From assembly GCA_947650365.1 (NCBI GenBank), contig OX393552.1, positions 48,996,999-49,060,998 on the forward strand: a DNA stretch of 64,000 nucleotides, read 5' to 3'. This document shows positions 35,181-48,182 of this stretch, piece after piece. Numbering within the stretch: position 1 is the first letter of the stretch; each line of letters opens with the position of its first letter. The DNA is from Chamaelirium japonicum. Lineage: Eukaryota; Streptophyta; Magnoliopsida; Liliales; Melanthiaceae. The position numbers and the translations under genes are program-made. The notes below the pieces were generated by a model. It was not told the DNA's origin, ran no database searches, and saw nothing but the letters and a program-made list of their open reading frames with translations.

Positions 35181-35690
35181 GTTTTCTTTCTCTATAATTT
35201 TTGTTCACTCTATAATTTTTATCTCTCTATAATTTTTTCTCTCTATAATTTTTTTCTCTCTCTATAATTGTTCTCTCTATAATTTTTTTCTCTCTATAAT
35301 TTTCTCTCTATAATTTTTTTCTCTCTAAAATTTCTCTCTATAATTTTTTTTATCTCTCTATAAATTTTTGCTCTCTATAATTTTTTCTCTCTATAATATT
35401 TTTCCCTCTATAATTTTTTTGTTTCTATAATATTTTTTCTCTCTCTATAATTTTTTCTCTCTATAATTTTTTCTCTCTATCTTTGTTTTTTCTCTCTATA
35501 ATTTTTTTCAATCTATAAATTTTTTCTCTCTATAATTTTTTTCTCTCTCTATAAATTTTTCTCTCTGAGTATTTTTTTCTCTCTATAATATATTTTTCTA
35601 TTTCTATAATTTGTCTCTCTCTCTCTCTATATTATTTATCTTCTCTCTATGTCATTTCCTCTCTCTATGATATTTTCTCTCTATGTAATA
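35181..35690. repeat. CTCTCTATAATTTTT array of MULE-2
   Basis: Reverse-complement version of the MULE-1 AGAGAGAAAAATTATAG array, about half as long. Confidence 0.93.
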
Positions 35691-36131
35691 GGAGAAACAG
35701 AAGATATTCAATGTTCTTCTAAGATCAGTTTGCACTTTTTTCCTGCGCCATGAACTCCAAATAGAGGATGCGAAGAAATACCAAATAAGATCAGTTTCCA
35801 ACTGATACCCTTCGCTTATAACCCATTTGGAATCACTTGCCACATAGATCCGAGACATGCATTCAAACAAAAACTTAAGATACGTCATTACATTACAAAA
35901 CTTAAGATATGTCATTTACAAACTTAAGATATGTCATTACATTTTAAAATCCGAGACATGCACCATATTCAAACAGAAACTGAATAACTTCTTAAATGCA
36001 AAATCTTAAGAAATGTCATTACATTACAAACTTAAGATATGTCATTACATTACAACATTCGAGACATGCAATACTCCAGAAATATCATTACAATAGAGTT
36101 TCCCCTCACATATCATTACAATCACCTTCAT

Positions 36132-36470
36132 TCATATTATAATGAATATAAATAGAAAGACCATCATAGCCAAAAATGCTCCTAACATACAAAACCCACA
36201 CTCCCGAGTGGTAAACTTAGGAGCGGGAGGGACAAAAGAGATATGTTCCGAAGGTGCATGACGCTTGCTATCCAAAGGGATATCATGATGTTTATCAGGA
36301 GAGAGATGCTCGCTTTGGAACTTGGATAAGTGACCTTCTGCCTCCTCCAAGGAACGGAATGAACGATACAAAGATCCTCCATAGCCATTAACTTGTCATT
36401 GACACTCCTCCTAAGTGTAGTAAATCCCATACCTTCTACCCACAAATACCACATAGTATTTATTTGTCAT
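36132..36470 (-). pseudogene. MULE-2 copy of the hybrid-binding/membrane ORF, two stops
   Basis: Same 113-codon length as the MULE-1 ORF. It starts MTNKYYVVFVGRR and ends ECGFCMLGAFLAMMVFLFIFIII. TAG replaces the Trp of TWEEC and TGA replaces a Gln shortly after. The C-terminal two thirds is open, with mostly conservative changes in the linker and membrane segment. Confidence 0.75.
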
Positions 36471-36712
36471 AAGTACGATACCTGTATAATCATGTTATTC
36501 AATAAGTTTTATAAATGTTCAATAAAAATGCAGAAATTAAAAACAAGAATATATATCATAATATGCATATATAACAACAAGTAAAGCCTGGAGTTTTAAT
36601 TGATATTGCTCCAAAATCATAGTGATTTCAATAATTCAGTCAGACATGTTATAATGGGTGGAAGAAGTATGTGTAAAGTCATAAAGGGAACAAGTAAAAA
36701 AATATGATACCT

Positions 36713-39549
36713 TTACTCTGCAATAATAGAAAAGTTACATGATTTTTTATTATGTCTAGAACGTTTACATCTAGCACATTTGACAGTCCGGCGTTCCTCA
36801 CCCTGTGAGAGAATTCTTTTTTTCTTTGGCCTTCCCACTGTTTTTTTTTCCAATGGATGGGATTAGTTTATTAGCTGATTGAATACTTTCTGGGGTCTTC
36901 CACTCACTTTTATCAGCAACTGGATAGATAGATTCTGCATAGGTTGCCCTGTAGTTATCCGCTGTATAGTAGTGTGCACAAAATAGATAAGGATCCATCT
37001 TATACTGTGCAATTCCGGCTAATGCATGTAAACATGGTATGGCCATCACATCAAATTTACGATATGTGCATTTTCGATTGCTTAAAACTATATGATCACA
37101 ATATTGTATAGATCTGACCATATACTCATCGAGATTAATAGGATGACACGCTGTGCCAAGAGCTCTATCCATATCTCCGGCTAGCTGATTTTCTGTCCAT
37201 TTTGTTAGTTTTGTTGTCAAAGTTGTTGTCGTATTTCTTCGTTTGAACTATAAAGCCTGGAGCTTTAACCGATATTGCTCCAAAATCATAGTGATGGTAG
37301 TTCTCTGATATCTTTTAGGATACTATTGTAACTTTCAGAACTGTTTGTGGTTATAATATTATACCTTCTGCATGTGAAATACGCTGTAGTCCATTTTGCT
37401 GGCTCAATTTCTCGTAACCAGTCATGTGCATCTTCATTCATGTGCTTTATAGTTTCCATCACTTGATGAAACTTTGATTCTCTTGTTGCCTTTGCAGCTG
37501 TATAAAAGTAAGAGTATAATCTTTGTTGCTTGAATTTGGCATACATGTTTTGCGAAATATGGAACGCACAATAACCATGTACAGCATCCGGAAATACAAT
37601 AGGAACTTGAGCCAATAAAGCCTTGTGTCGGTCGGATATAATAACCAAATCATTAACTTGACCAAAGCTGTCCTGCAGTTGTGTTAACAACCAATTCCAA
37701 CTTTCATTTTTCTCCGATTCACCAATCCCAATAGCCACGGGAAATATATGATTATCTTCATCCAAAGTGGTTGCAATAAATAAAGTACTTTTGTACTTGC
37801 CTTTTAAATGAGATCCATCAACGGCTATTACTGGTCTTAGATTTTGTCTTTGAAAACTACGTAAACATGGACCAAGAGCCATAAAAACAGCCTTAAATCT
37901 GCTCTTTCCCTTAAAATATTAGTGATGGTTCCAGGATTATTTTGTACAACTTCATGACAATATGCTGGAAGAATTACATACGAGTCCTCGTATGAGCCTC
38001 TTAAAAGAGTAATTGTCATCTCCCTTGCCAGCCATGCTTTTTGATAAGTGATCTGCACACCAAATTCTTGTTGCACATCATATATAATTACTTTGGGAGA
38101 GTACAATACATGTGCATCTATTCGAGCTTTCACAAAATCACATATCAACTTGCTTGTAGCTTGTCGATGATCAATTCCACGTTGCGACAATGAGCAGTTG
38201 TGTAGGCCTAGGAAAGTAATTTTGAAAACATCACACCCTTTTTGTCTACTTGCACGTAATCTCCAACTGCAATTTTCTCTTTTACATTTTAATGCATATC
38301 TTGTTCTGCTGGACTTCATCACCTTGTACTCAGTGTTTGTAAATAAAGCATTCTTCTGTACCATCTTGATCAATGTGTCTTTATCTATAAACATCTGATT
38401 AGGATAAAGTTGTTGATAATCATCTTTTACTTCAACAGTAATAGGGAATTCGTTAGGTACGTATTTGTCTTCATAAACCATAACCGAATCAGGTATTGAA
38501 GACTTACGTTCATCGTTTTCCATCCAACTACTGCTGGCAAAACACTCTTTCTGACTATGTCTCAGTGGTACTTCTTTCTTCCTTCTTTGTTTTTCAGTCT
38601 TACTTCCTTCTTACTTACAGATAATATCCTTATCCTTCAGCTGACTATTCTGTTGAGTGTGCTTTGGAGATACTACCATATCCGCAGGAGTGTCAATGAA
38701 TAATTCCTCCAATACATGACAACCAGCAGGCTTCTGGTTAAGATCTATAGATAATTTTGCATCTCTTCTTGACCCATTATGATCGTCATCTGTATTCACC
38801 TTACTGAGCATATATTATTTAAAAACATATAAGTACATGAACTAATTAATCATCAGAATTACAACATAAGATATTTGGAAAAATTATTCATACCTTCTGT
38901 CATTCATAACAATGTCAAATAATAGAGGGTTATCTTCAGGTTTCTTCACACTCTTGTACTTAATACGTTGACTGACATCAAGTGTGCATGGTACAAGACT
39001 GAAATCCTCGCTATAATTAATATCAGTATTTTCATCCGTATGCAAATCTTCAACACCGAATGATGACGATATCGAACAATGAAGCTCTGATGATGTCGAG
39101 ATATTTTTTAAATCAACGGGAGGGGTAACTACACAAGGTGTTTTACGAGATACTTGTGACGTTTCTTTCAACTTCCTCTTACTACCGAGTGGTTCGATTT
39201 CAATCGACCTGTCAATATATCCTGGATTTTTCAGCACTCTGTTTATCAGTAATGGGACATTGCTATTATTGGCTCGGATGTTATGGGCAATAAATACTGC
39301 AACATCATTATTATCCACAATTTCGGCAGGAGGACATGCAAGTGTACTTGGATATAAAACCTTCATTCTGATTTCATACTCTTTGAGACTATCATTTGTA
39401 ATCTTATTAATTTCCTGAAGAAGACAGTCAAAATCCGATTTTATAGATAAAATGATACTTTTAGTTCTTCCACCCCTGTACTCGTATTTTTCTTTCAAAT
39501 ATAACAATTCTCCATCGTAACAACAAAGTATCGGTAATGTTGAATCCAT
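36713..39549 (-). pseudogene. MULE-2 transposase (MURA-like), frameshifts and stops
   Basis: Same two-exon plan as MULE-1 (exon 1 38894-39549; exon 2 36713-38804). It keeps the Trp and Gln codons that are stops in MULE-1 (CSWRLRAS, KAWLARE, LAQVP, ISQNM). Its own damage includes TAA at 38611-38613 (Gln in MULE-1), a one-base loss near 37880 (GAGACAG to GAGCAG), another in the ELPSL region near 37290, and a TAG near 37246 (Trp in MULE-1). The zinc knuckle reads CKRSRHNKKSC, with the Gly before His replaced by Arg. The catalytic-core Asp residues (AVDGSHLKGKY, IISDRHK) are present. Confidence 0.88.
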
Positions 39550-40603
39550 ATTTCAAATCCCTGTTAGCATAGAATCACAATATCAAAACTCTGCAATATA
39601 AAATTTGATATATCTTTAATCATATGTAACCAATACAAAATAGACTCATCACGACTAATAATTATTATTTATTTTTTACTTTTAAACTTTTAGATCATGT
39701 GATGGTAATATTTACCTAACAATTTTATCGATTTCATCACTTTTTCATCCTAAAATGTGAAGTTACTATTTTAAGCATAGAATCACAATATCAAAACTCA
39801 ACAATACCAAATTTGATACCAAAAATTAATCATACGTATCCAATACATACTAGACTCATCACGACCAATATATACTAGACTCATCACGACCAATATAATA
39901 TAAATTCAGCTAATTTTGTCGATTTCATCCCTTTTTCGTCCTAACGATAATAATGAATAGCCAATTTTATCAATTTCGTTCATTTTTCATCCATTTTTTA
40001 TCCATTTTTCGTCCTAAAATGTGCTGTTAATATTCAACCACTTTTTGTTGATTTCGTTCCTTTTTCGTCCTAACCATAATGATGAATAACCAATTTTATC
40101 AATTTTGTTCCATTTTTCGTCTATTTTTCGTCCTAAAATGTGCTGTTAATATTCAACCACTTTTTGTTTGATTTCGTTCCTTTTTCTCGATTGGTTGTGT
40201 TGTTAATGAAATCATAAAGTAATCAAATGGTACAATGAAGAAGTTAATCAAACATATATGAAAAAAATCACAAAGCATGGAGGTGAAGTATAGGAGTCGT
40301 TGAAAGGGGGTGAAGTGTAGGAGCCGTCGAAAGGGGTGAAGTGAAGGAAGACTCACAGGCTTTGATGATCACCGTTGAAATGGGTGGCCAGTTGTCCCAC
40401 AGTTGTCGTCAAAAGAGGTGGAGGAAGCTGCCGTCCAAATAAGGGAAGTGAAGGGCGACTCAATGGAAGGTAAGGTTTTAGTAGTAAAGTCAAAGGGTAG
40501 TTTGGTCCCAAAGAGTTTCAGTGGTCATTTTGGTAAAGCCAAAAGCAACCTGGAATATTCTCAACAATAGTTGAGAGTTGGTGGCCATTTCGGTAAAAAC
40601 CTC

Positions 40604-40612
40604 TACAATAAA
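40604..40612. other. Inversion junction J2 (MULE-2 outer end / MULE-3 array)
   Basis: After the MULE-2 terminal CCTC comes TACAAT, the start of the inverted target duplication TACAATGAA. The sequence then turns into AAAATTATAGAGAGAG of the MULE-3 array. The exact breakpoint is blurred by A/T-rich similarity (about 40609). Confidence 0.8.
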
Positions 40613-41365
40613 ATTATAGAGAGAGAAAAATATAGAGAGAGCAAAAATTTATAGAGAGAGAAAAAAATTATAGAGAGAAAAAAATATTATAGATTGAAAA
40701 AAATTATAGAGAGAAAAAAACAAAGATAGAGAGAAAAATTATAGAGAGAGAAAAAAAATTATAGAGAGAGAAAAAATATTATAGAGACAAAAAAATTATA
40801 GAGAGAAAAATATTATAGAGAGAGAAAAATATTATAGAGATAAAAAAATTATAGAGACAAAAATTATAGAGAGAAAAATATTATAGAGAAAAATTATAGT
40901 GAGAGAAAAAAAATAATAGAGAAAAATTATAGAGAGAATAAAATTACAGAGAGAAATAATACTCAGAGAGAGAAAAAATTATAGAGAGAAAAATTTATAG
41001 AGAGAGAAAAAAATTATTGAGAGAAAAAATTATAGAGAGAGCAAAAATTTATAGAGAGAGAAAAAAAAATATAAAGAGAGAAAAATATTATAGAGAGAGA
41101 AAAATAATAGAGACAAAAAAATTATAGAGATAAAAAAATTATAGAGAAAAAAATATTATAGAAAGAAAAATTATAGTGAGAGAAAAAAAATAATAGAGAG
41201 AAATTTTAGAGAGAAAAAAATAATAGAAAAAAAAAATTATAGAGAGAGAAAAAAATTATAGAGAGAAAATAATTATAGAGAAAGAAAAAAATTATAGAGA
41301 GAAAAAATTATAGAGAGATAAAAATTATAGAGTGAACAAAAATTATAGAGAAGGAAAACATAAGA
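40611..41365. repeat. AGAGAGAAAAATTATAG array of MULE-3
   Basis: Same array type as in MULE-1, shorter, and beginning directly at junction J2. Confidence 0.93.
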
Positions 41366-42235
41366 GAAATTTGTGATTTCGTCCAATTTTCGTCCAACTT
41401 TCATCTCACAGCTCAATGCCAGTCTCGGGCAAGACTGACTGTGATTTTTCGGCAACGAAACATAGACGAAATTTGCTATTTCGTCCAATTTCATCCAACT
41501 TTCGTCTCACAGCTCACTGCAAGTCTCGGGCAGAACTGACTGTGATTTTTCGGCGATGAAAACTAGATGAAATTTGTTATTTCGTTCGATTTTTGTCACA
41601 CAGCCCAAGCCAGTCTCGGCCAGAACTGACTGTGATTTTTCTGCGACGAAAATAGATGAAATTTGTTATTTCATCCGATTTTCGTCACACAGACCATAGC
41701 CAGTCTCGGCCAGAACTGACTGTGATTTTTCGGCGATGAAAACTAGACGAAATTTGTTATTTCGTCCGATTTTCGTTATATAGCCCATAGCCAGTCTCGG
41801 CCAGAAATGACTGTGATTTTTTAGCGACAAAAACTAGACGAAACATGTTATTTCGTCAGATTTCGTTCGCTTTTCGTCTCACAGCCCAACGTCAGTCTGT
41901 GGCAAAAATGACTGTGATTTTTTGGTGACGAAAACTAGACGAAACATGTTATTTAGTCGGATTTCGTCCGATTTTCGTCTCACAGCCCAAAGACAGTCTC
42001 GGGCAGAAATGACTGTGAATTTTTGACGACGAAAACTAGACGAAAATAGCCCAAAGCTGGTTACGGGAAGGTGACTGTGTGATTTTTCTTCGACGAAACA
42101 TAGACGAAATTTGTTATTTTGTCCTGATTTCGTCTCACAGCCCAAAGACAGTCTCGGGTAGGCCTGATTGTGTGATTTTTCTTCGACGAAACATAGACAA
42201 AATTTGTTATTTCGTTCGAATTTTGTCTATATTTT
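41366..42235. repeat. Hairpin satellite A of MULE-3
   Basis: Eight to nine 90-102 bp units in the same orientation and order as MULE-1 satellite A, with point differences in nearly every unit. Confidence 0.9.
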
Positions 42236-42768
42236 CATAGGTTACATATGGGCAGTCTCTGGCAGGTTTCACTGTGATGCAAATTACTCTTTGATGCAAA
42301 TTACATTCTATTCTAAATTACAAATAACTCTGATACAAATTACAAATTACAAATACTCTTTGATCCAAATTACAAACAACTGAATAGATTGCAAACAACT
42401 GAATAGATTGCAAATACTCTTTGATGCAAATTAAAAATTGCAAATACTCTTTGATCCAAATTACACATATCTAGTCATTCCATTACAAATTACAACAAAG
42501 TATAACAAATTACACATATCTAGTCATTCCATTACAAATTCTAACAAATTACAAACAACTTTGATCCAACTTCCAAATCATTGAGTCATTCCAATCATCA
42601 TAGCCAAATTGAGTCCTTCAGTCATAGCCCTTCCATTACAAATTATAATAAAGTACAATATATTACAAATTACAAATTCTAACAAATTATAAGTTCTTTG
42701 ATGCAAGTTCTAAATCATTGAGTCATCTCAATCATCATAGCCAAATTGAGTCCTTCAGTTATATCCCT

Positions 42769-45700
42769 TCAATCTACATATTGATGCAATATTTGATATG
42801 CAATTCGTCTTCGAAATGAGGTCATATCAAGCTACAAATTTAAACAATTAGATTGCAAGTGTAATTGTTGAATATTATACCTGACTGAATATTACATTGC
42901 AAACAACTGAATATTATAACTGACTGAAATCGATCTTTTTATTGCTGCTATAATAATTGGCAAAAGACATAAAAAATACGCCACAATCAAACCTATATAC
43001 TATATAAAATTGTTAGTTGTATAAAAGGACTAATATTTTATTATCAGTATTTCGTAATAAAAACTTATCCATTGTATTGCCTAGGATGATCTTTACCATT
43101 CTTGCTTATCCATTTTGCACCCTGCAATGCATTTTCATCTCCCAAAAAATATAAAAATATTGGTAGAATTTCTAAAAATACTTTTACCTTTTTCCTATAC
43201 TTAGAAACAGGGTCACTATAAAGAGAGTCTATCAAAACTAATTTCCTATCCTGCATATGGAGAATCCCAAGATACCAATGTTGGTTATCTTCATTGATAG
43301 GGATTATTACGTATGGACACTTCCATAACGGAATGATATCCCCTTTATCATCTTTGAGAGGACTCCCGAATTTTTTGGGCCACCTATATGATGTAATGAA
43401 GGCATGCATAATGTGATCTTCATCTACGTTTCTTCCATCATAACTTTATACACAGTATTTCCATTCCTTATAGCATTTTGACATAATATCTACAATTCAA
43501 AAATGAATAATAAATATTTATTGAATTGTGAGAAATTTTTTTATACAAATACTATTAAGAATGAGAGATATACCCAAGAATATGTCATAGCCAAAGAAAT
43601 GGTGAATGTTGTACTGGTCTTATTCCTTAACATGCGCTCTTCAAGTAAGTACATATATGCATCAATGTGCTGCAACAATATAGAGTTTTATACGATTGAA
43701 TATGACATATCGAGAGATATCCAAAAAAATAATTGATATAAACTTACATCGCTCATCACTTATGATGTTCGCTCATATAGTTTGTTAATTAAGTGAGGGG
43801 TTATAAGGACCCCATCAATTACAACTTCAGGCCTATATTGACAATGATCCAATTAATTACTAAGAGGCAAAATATGTTATCATTCAAAAATAGATTATAT
43901 AGTGACTATACTTATAAAATATTTCTGTTGTTATCAAGAAAAGCTATCATTGTCTCTCGCTCTTCAGACGATAGTCTTTTTATCCATTTTTCCACGTCAA
44001 CGACCTCCTCTTATTGTATTTCCTTACGGAGATTTTTCTTTTTGTAGGTGGTATATGGAGAGCTTATTTTCGGACCCGATTTCTTCAACCGCTGTGATGT
44101 TAAAACTTTCAATGTATCCCTGTCCACCACCTCGTCTCCCTTCTCATTATTCTTCTCTTCCTCCTCCTTCTTCTTCTCCTTCTCCTTCTCCATCTCCTTC
44201 TCCTCCTCATCCTCCTTCTCCTTCTCCTTCTTATCCTCCTTCTCCTTCTCCTTCTCCTTCTGTACATACCGTTAAAGATAAACATATAGTTAATTCATAC
44301 GTATACAAAAAGCAAATAATTATAGAATATATAGGAATCGTTATTGGTTTACCTGACTCTCTAAACAGATGCAGTATTGTTCTCCAAGTAAAGAGAGCTC
44401 TCTCGCATGTCTCTCCTCAATTGAGGAGATCTTCCTTTCATATTTCTCCTCTATTGAGGAGATCATCTTTGCATATTTCTCCTCAAGTGAGGAGAATCTT
44501 TTCTCAAATTTCTTCTCAAGTGAGCATAATTTTTTTTGAAATTTCTCCTCAAGTGAGGAGAATCTTTCCTCAAACTTCACTTCATCGGATCTGTCGTTAT
44601 GATCCGGTGCAGTTAACAACAGCTGATTGCTCTCATTTCCTTGGAAGGGAGAAGCCTCAGCATCAAATAGGTCTTGCAGCATATCAATTGTCTTCTCCTT
44701 TTCTATGAGAGTCAGCTCTTTCAAAATCTGAGCCTATTAATACATTCAGACAAAAAAATTAATAATTATACGATGCATCTATTACTTTAATCTAAGCAAT
44801 TAAAAACTCGTATACTTACTTTATTGGAATTCACAATATCATTAATTCTTTGGTGTGATGATGCTCTTATGTCATACCAATTGAGTCGTCTCGGCCACCT
44901 TGGATGCTCAAGCATCATGGCACATACACTCCCCAGTTGGGGAATCCGTTCGAATGCCCATGCCTGTAGCAAATAATTAAAGAAAAATTAATACAAATAT
45001 CAAACAATAGATACTATGAATTGTTTATGTATAGAATAATACCTGTAAAATGCACATGCATCTAAAAATATTATACTTTGGTGGCCACTTTGTAACATTT
45101 ACTGCACCTTCAAGCCCAGATATGATATGGCTATAACAGAGGTTACCCCAAGGGTAACTATTGAAACTGTCCAAATCATCCACCAATCTTAAATATCTTT
45201 CCGGTACGATCATATTCGTGTTGCTGCCAAGAATGATACTTTCCAAAATAAGTACCAAAGAAAGTTTTATTGCATCATCTGGAACTGCAGTTGCTATGAT
45301 TGAAGCCATTAAGGAGGCCTGAGTAGTCCCACGTGGAAAGTATCTACTTCGTAAGTTGTCTGGCCCTATCTCTAGTATCGGAGGAGGAGGCCCAAGACAA
45401 TACCGGAGTCCAAAAACTAAAGAAAACTCCAACAGCGAGAATGAAATAATCTGGCCATCCAAATTAAACTTAAGACCACCTAAGTGTCTTTGCCACAAAT
45501 AATGTATGACACTTGGGGAAATCATAGATCGTGCACTGCGTCTCCAATCAAATAAGAAACCAAAACAATTCCTTTTCATCCTATCCATCATATCTGTAGA
45601 ATTATTTTTTGTATCTATTGACTTGAAGTGCTCCTCAATTTCATTAAGGTTTTTAATGCTGTTCCTTGCAGACGCTTTACCAAAATACCTCAATCTAGCA

Positions 45701-45894
45701 CTTAGCTCCATGGTCACTTTTTTTTCTTCAACATTCTCTCCCTCTTCTATCTTTCTTTTCTTTTTCTTTACTTCAATCTTCACATTAGATTCAGTAGTTT
45801 GTGTAATCATACTGGACATGTTTCTCTCCATTGAAGCAAGGTCCCTACCACCACGTCCATGCGAACGCCCACGATCACGGTTTCTCTTAACCAT
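42769..45894 (-). pseudogene. MULE-3 Ulp1/SENP-like protease gene (least damaged copy)
   Basis: Exon 1 45043-45894 (284 codons), exon 2 44820-44963 (48 codons) and exon 3 44353-44733 (127 codons) are all open and joined in phase 0. They encode the Arg-rich N terminus with KKKKRK, the DUF1985-like region (LGPPPPILEIG, YPWGNLCYSHI), AWAFERIPQLGS and the coiled-coil repeats. The E/K-rich exon starts at 44259 and has a TAA at 44011 where MULE-1 reads Gln. The protease core keeps all expected residues: His in QHWYLGIL (43278-43280), Asp in LIDSL, Gln in PRQYN and Cys in FDCGVF. The catalytic exon is broken by a TAA at 43446-43448 and a 1-nt loss just upstream. Best copy for inferring the ancestral protein. 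Confidence 0.85.
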
Positions 45895-46026
45895 CTGTAA
45901 ACAAAATAACAAAGATACAATAAATTAAATGAGGTCTCAATAAAAAATATATATGATGAAAATTTGGATGACATATGGATGAAACAATACATAAAATATG
46001 GACGAAACTACTATTAGTTATTATCC

Positions 46027-46310
46027 AAATACGAAAATACTATCAGTTCAATTCAATTCAATTCACTACAATTCAAGTCAATTCATTACTATACCTTACA
46101 TATAGTTCGATTCAATTCACTACTATACCTTATATTTAGTTCAATTCAATTCACTTCAATTCACTATGTTTAGTTCAATTCAATTCAATTCAATTCAATT
46201 CACTATATTTAGTTCAATTCACTTCAATTCACTATATTTAGTTCAATTCAATTCAATTCAATTCACTATATTTATGAATTAATAGTGGGTAGTTCAATTC
46301 AATTCAATTC
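46027..46310. repeat. (AATTC)n-like array in MULE-3
   Basis: Counterpart of 24427-24700 in MULE-1, with slightly different repeat numbers. Confidence 0.9.
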
Positions 46311-46671
46311 ACAATCAGTGGGTAGTATAATGTAAGCTTTGTTTGAAGAGAATTGATATCTAAGATTAGTCTTCGGAGATATAAACCCAATGCTTGGGGA
46401 TTTTTGGCTACTTACATTTTCCCTCCTCTGTTTTTGAGGATCTCTCAGTTTCTAGATTGAACAAAATATCCTTCCATTAGTCCATGAATACAGGTAAAGA
46501 ATTTGTGTAATTGTCAAAATTGGGGTTGTTGCATGGATCTTGATCAATCACCTTGAAGCCTCTTTTGGAAATGAATCTTCTCTACTAGATGGTCAAACTA
46601 ACAATCTTTGTTGTCTTATGTTTTAATGCAGCAACTTCAATTTTTTTTTTCGAAAAGCATGAGTTAATTAC

Positions 46672-46848
46672 AAAGGTTAAGAATGGTGGCAAGGATTTTA
46701 GAGAACCAATTCGGATTATGCCAGAAGGTCCACAATAAAGGCTATTTTCTTACTGAGACAATTGAGGGAAAGATTTAGAGACGAGAAAAGGAATCTACAT
46801 ATGGTTTTTTATTGATTTAGAGAAGACTTATGATAGAGTACTACCAAA
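46672..46848 (+). pseudogene. LINE RT fragment inside MULE-3
   Basis: Counterpart of the MULE-1 scrap at 25050-25236, nearly identical over the RSTIKAIFLLRQLRE and LEKTYDRV blocks. Confidence 0.72.
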
Positions 46849-46867
46849 TGTATTATGTTGCTAATAT

Positions 46868-47330
46868 ACCTTACATTCAAAAAAAATTATAGAGAAAGAA
46901 AACATAGACGAAATTTGTGATTTCGTCTAATTTTCGTCCAACTTTCATCTCACAGCTCAATGCCAGTCTCGGACAAGACTGACTGTGATTTTTCGGCAAC
47001 GAAACATAGCCGAAATTTGTTATTTCGTCCAATTTTCGTCCAACTTTCGTCACACAGCTTAATGCAAGTCTCGAGCAGATCTGACTGTGATTTTTCAGCG
47101 ACGAAAACTAGAAGAAATTTGTTATTTCGTTCGATTTTCGTCTCACAGCCCATAGCCAGTCTTGGCCAGAACTGACTGTGATTTTTCGGCGACGAAAACT
47201 AGACGAAATTTGTTATTTCATCTGATTTTTGTCTCACAGCCCAAAGCCAGTCTCGGGCAGAAATGACTGTGATTTTTTTTTCGACAAAAACTAGACGAAA
47301 CTTGTTATTTCGTCGGATTTTTTGAATGTA
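46868..47330. repeat. Hairpin satellite B of MULE-3
   Basis: Five units enclosed by CCTTACATTCAAAAAA and its reverse complement, as in MULE-1. Confidence 0.87.
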
Positions 47331-48106
47331 AGGTTTAGAAACACTATATTTTTTTATTTTAAAACACTATACCTTACCAAATTCGAAAAAATATCATATC
47401 ACAATGTCGGATAATTAGACAAACTAAATTATATAAAAATATAGGGCTAAGGTTTGGGTTTATAGAGCATACCTTGGCAAGGCAAGCTAAATCCGACGAA
47501 GCCTGAGCGACGAAGCCTCAGCGACGAAGCCTCAGCGGTTGTTGAAGTTGACGCCGGTCCGACGAACTCTCGACGACGGTTGATCGTGACGAACCCTCGA
47601 CGACGGTTGATCGTGACGAAAACAAGGCGACAAGCGGGATTTTGGAAGCCGGTTGAGTTGGAGACGATCGGACGCAGCCTCGACGAAGGTTGTTCGTGAC
47701 GAAAACAAGGCGAAAGGCTCGATTTCTCACAAACTGATAAGAAACCAAGTTACCCAACCACGATAGGTTTTTACAGTGGTAAGGGTCAATATGTCTTTTT
47801 ACCTGTTTAGTGTCACCGTGCGACCTGTTTCCCACGTGCTGGTGGCCATTTTCGTTCAGATTTTTTGACGGGATCCATTCTCAACAATAGTTGAGAGTTG
47901 GTGGCCATTTCGATAAAAACCACTTCATTGTAACACTTTTATCAAAATTTTAACTTTTTATATTTCTGCGACTTTCCTTGCATAGAACTACACCTTCTGG
48001 TATTACCACTTTCAACAAAACAAACAGCAGGATCGGAAGTCCCAGTCGAACACTTCCAGCACTTCTCTTACTTCCACCACTTCTTCCACTTCAGCCAAAC
48101 GGCCTT

Positions 48107-48137
<31 letters not shown>

Positions 48138-48182
48138 CAGTCCATCGGCATCGGAGGAGGAGGTGGTGGTCGACGACGAAGG

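Larger units (their letters stand above)
28976..40603 (-). mobile_element. MULE-2: inverted copy of the Ulp1-carrying MULE
   Basis: About 11.6 kb, transposase on the minus strand. The left end begins GTGGTGTTTACCGAAATGGCC and the right end closes with CGGTAAAAACCTC. It is flanked on the left by TACAATGAA (28967-28975), the reverse complement of the MULE-1 target duplication, and on the right by TACAAT plus AAA (40604-40612). Roughly 20 bp more of the original flank is retained on the left, so this is an inverted copy of the same insertion and not a fresh transposition. It lacks the AATTC array and LINE scrap of the other copies. Confidence 0.88.
40610..47911 (+). mobile_element. MULE-3: 5'-truncated copy of the MULE upstream of intact ARP5
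   Basis: About 7.3 kb corresponding to MULE-1 from inside the AGAGA array to the right terminus (...CGATAAAAACCAC, then TTCATTGTA at 47912-47920). It lacks the left terminal repeat, transposase and hybrid-binding ORF, so it cannot move alone. It shares the AATTC array and LINE scrap with MULE-1. Its end lies about 270 bp upstream of the ARP5 ATG. Confidence 0.9.
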
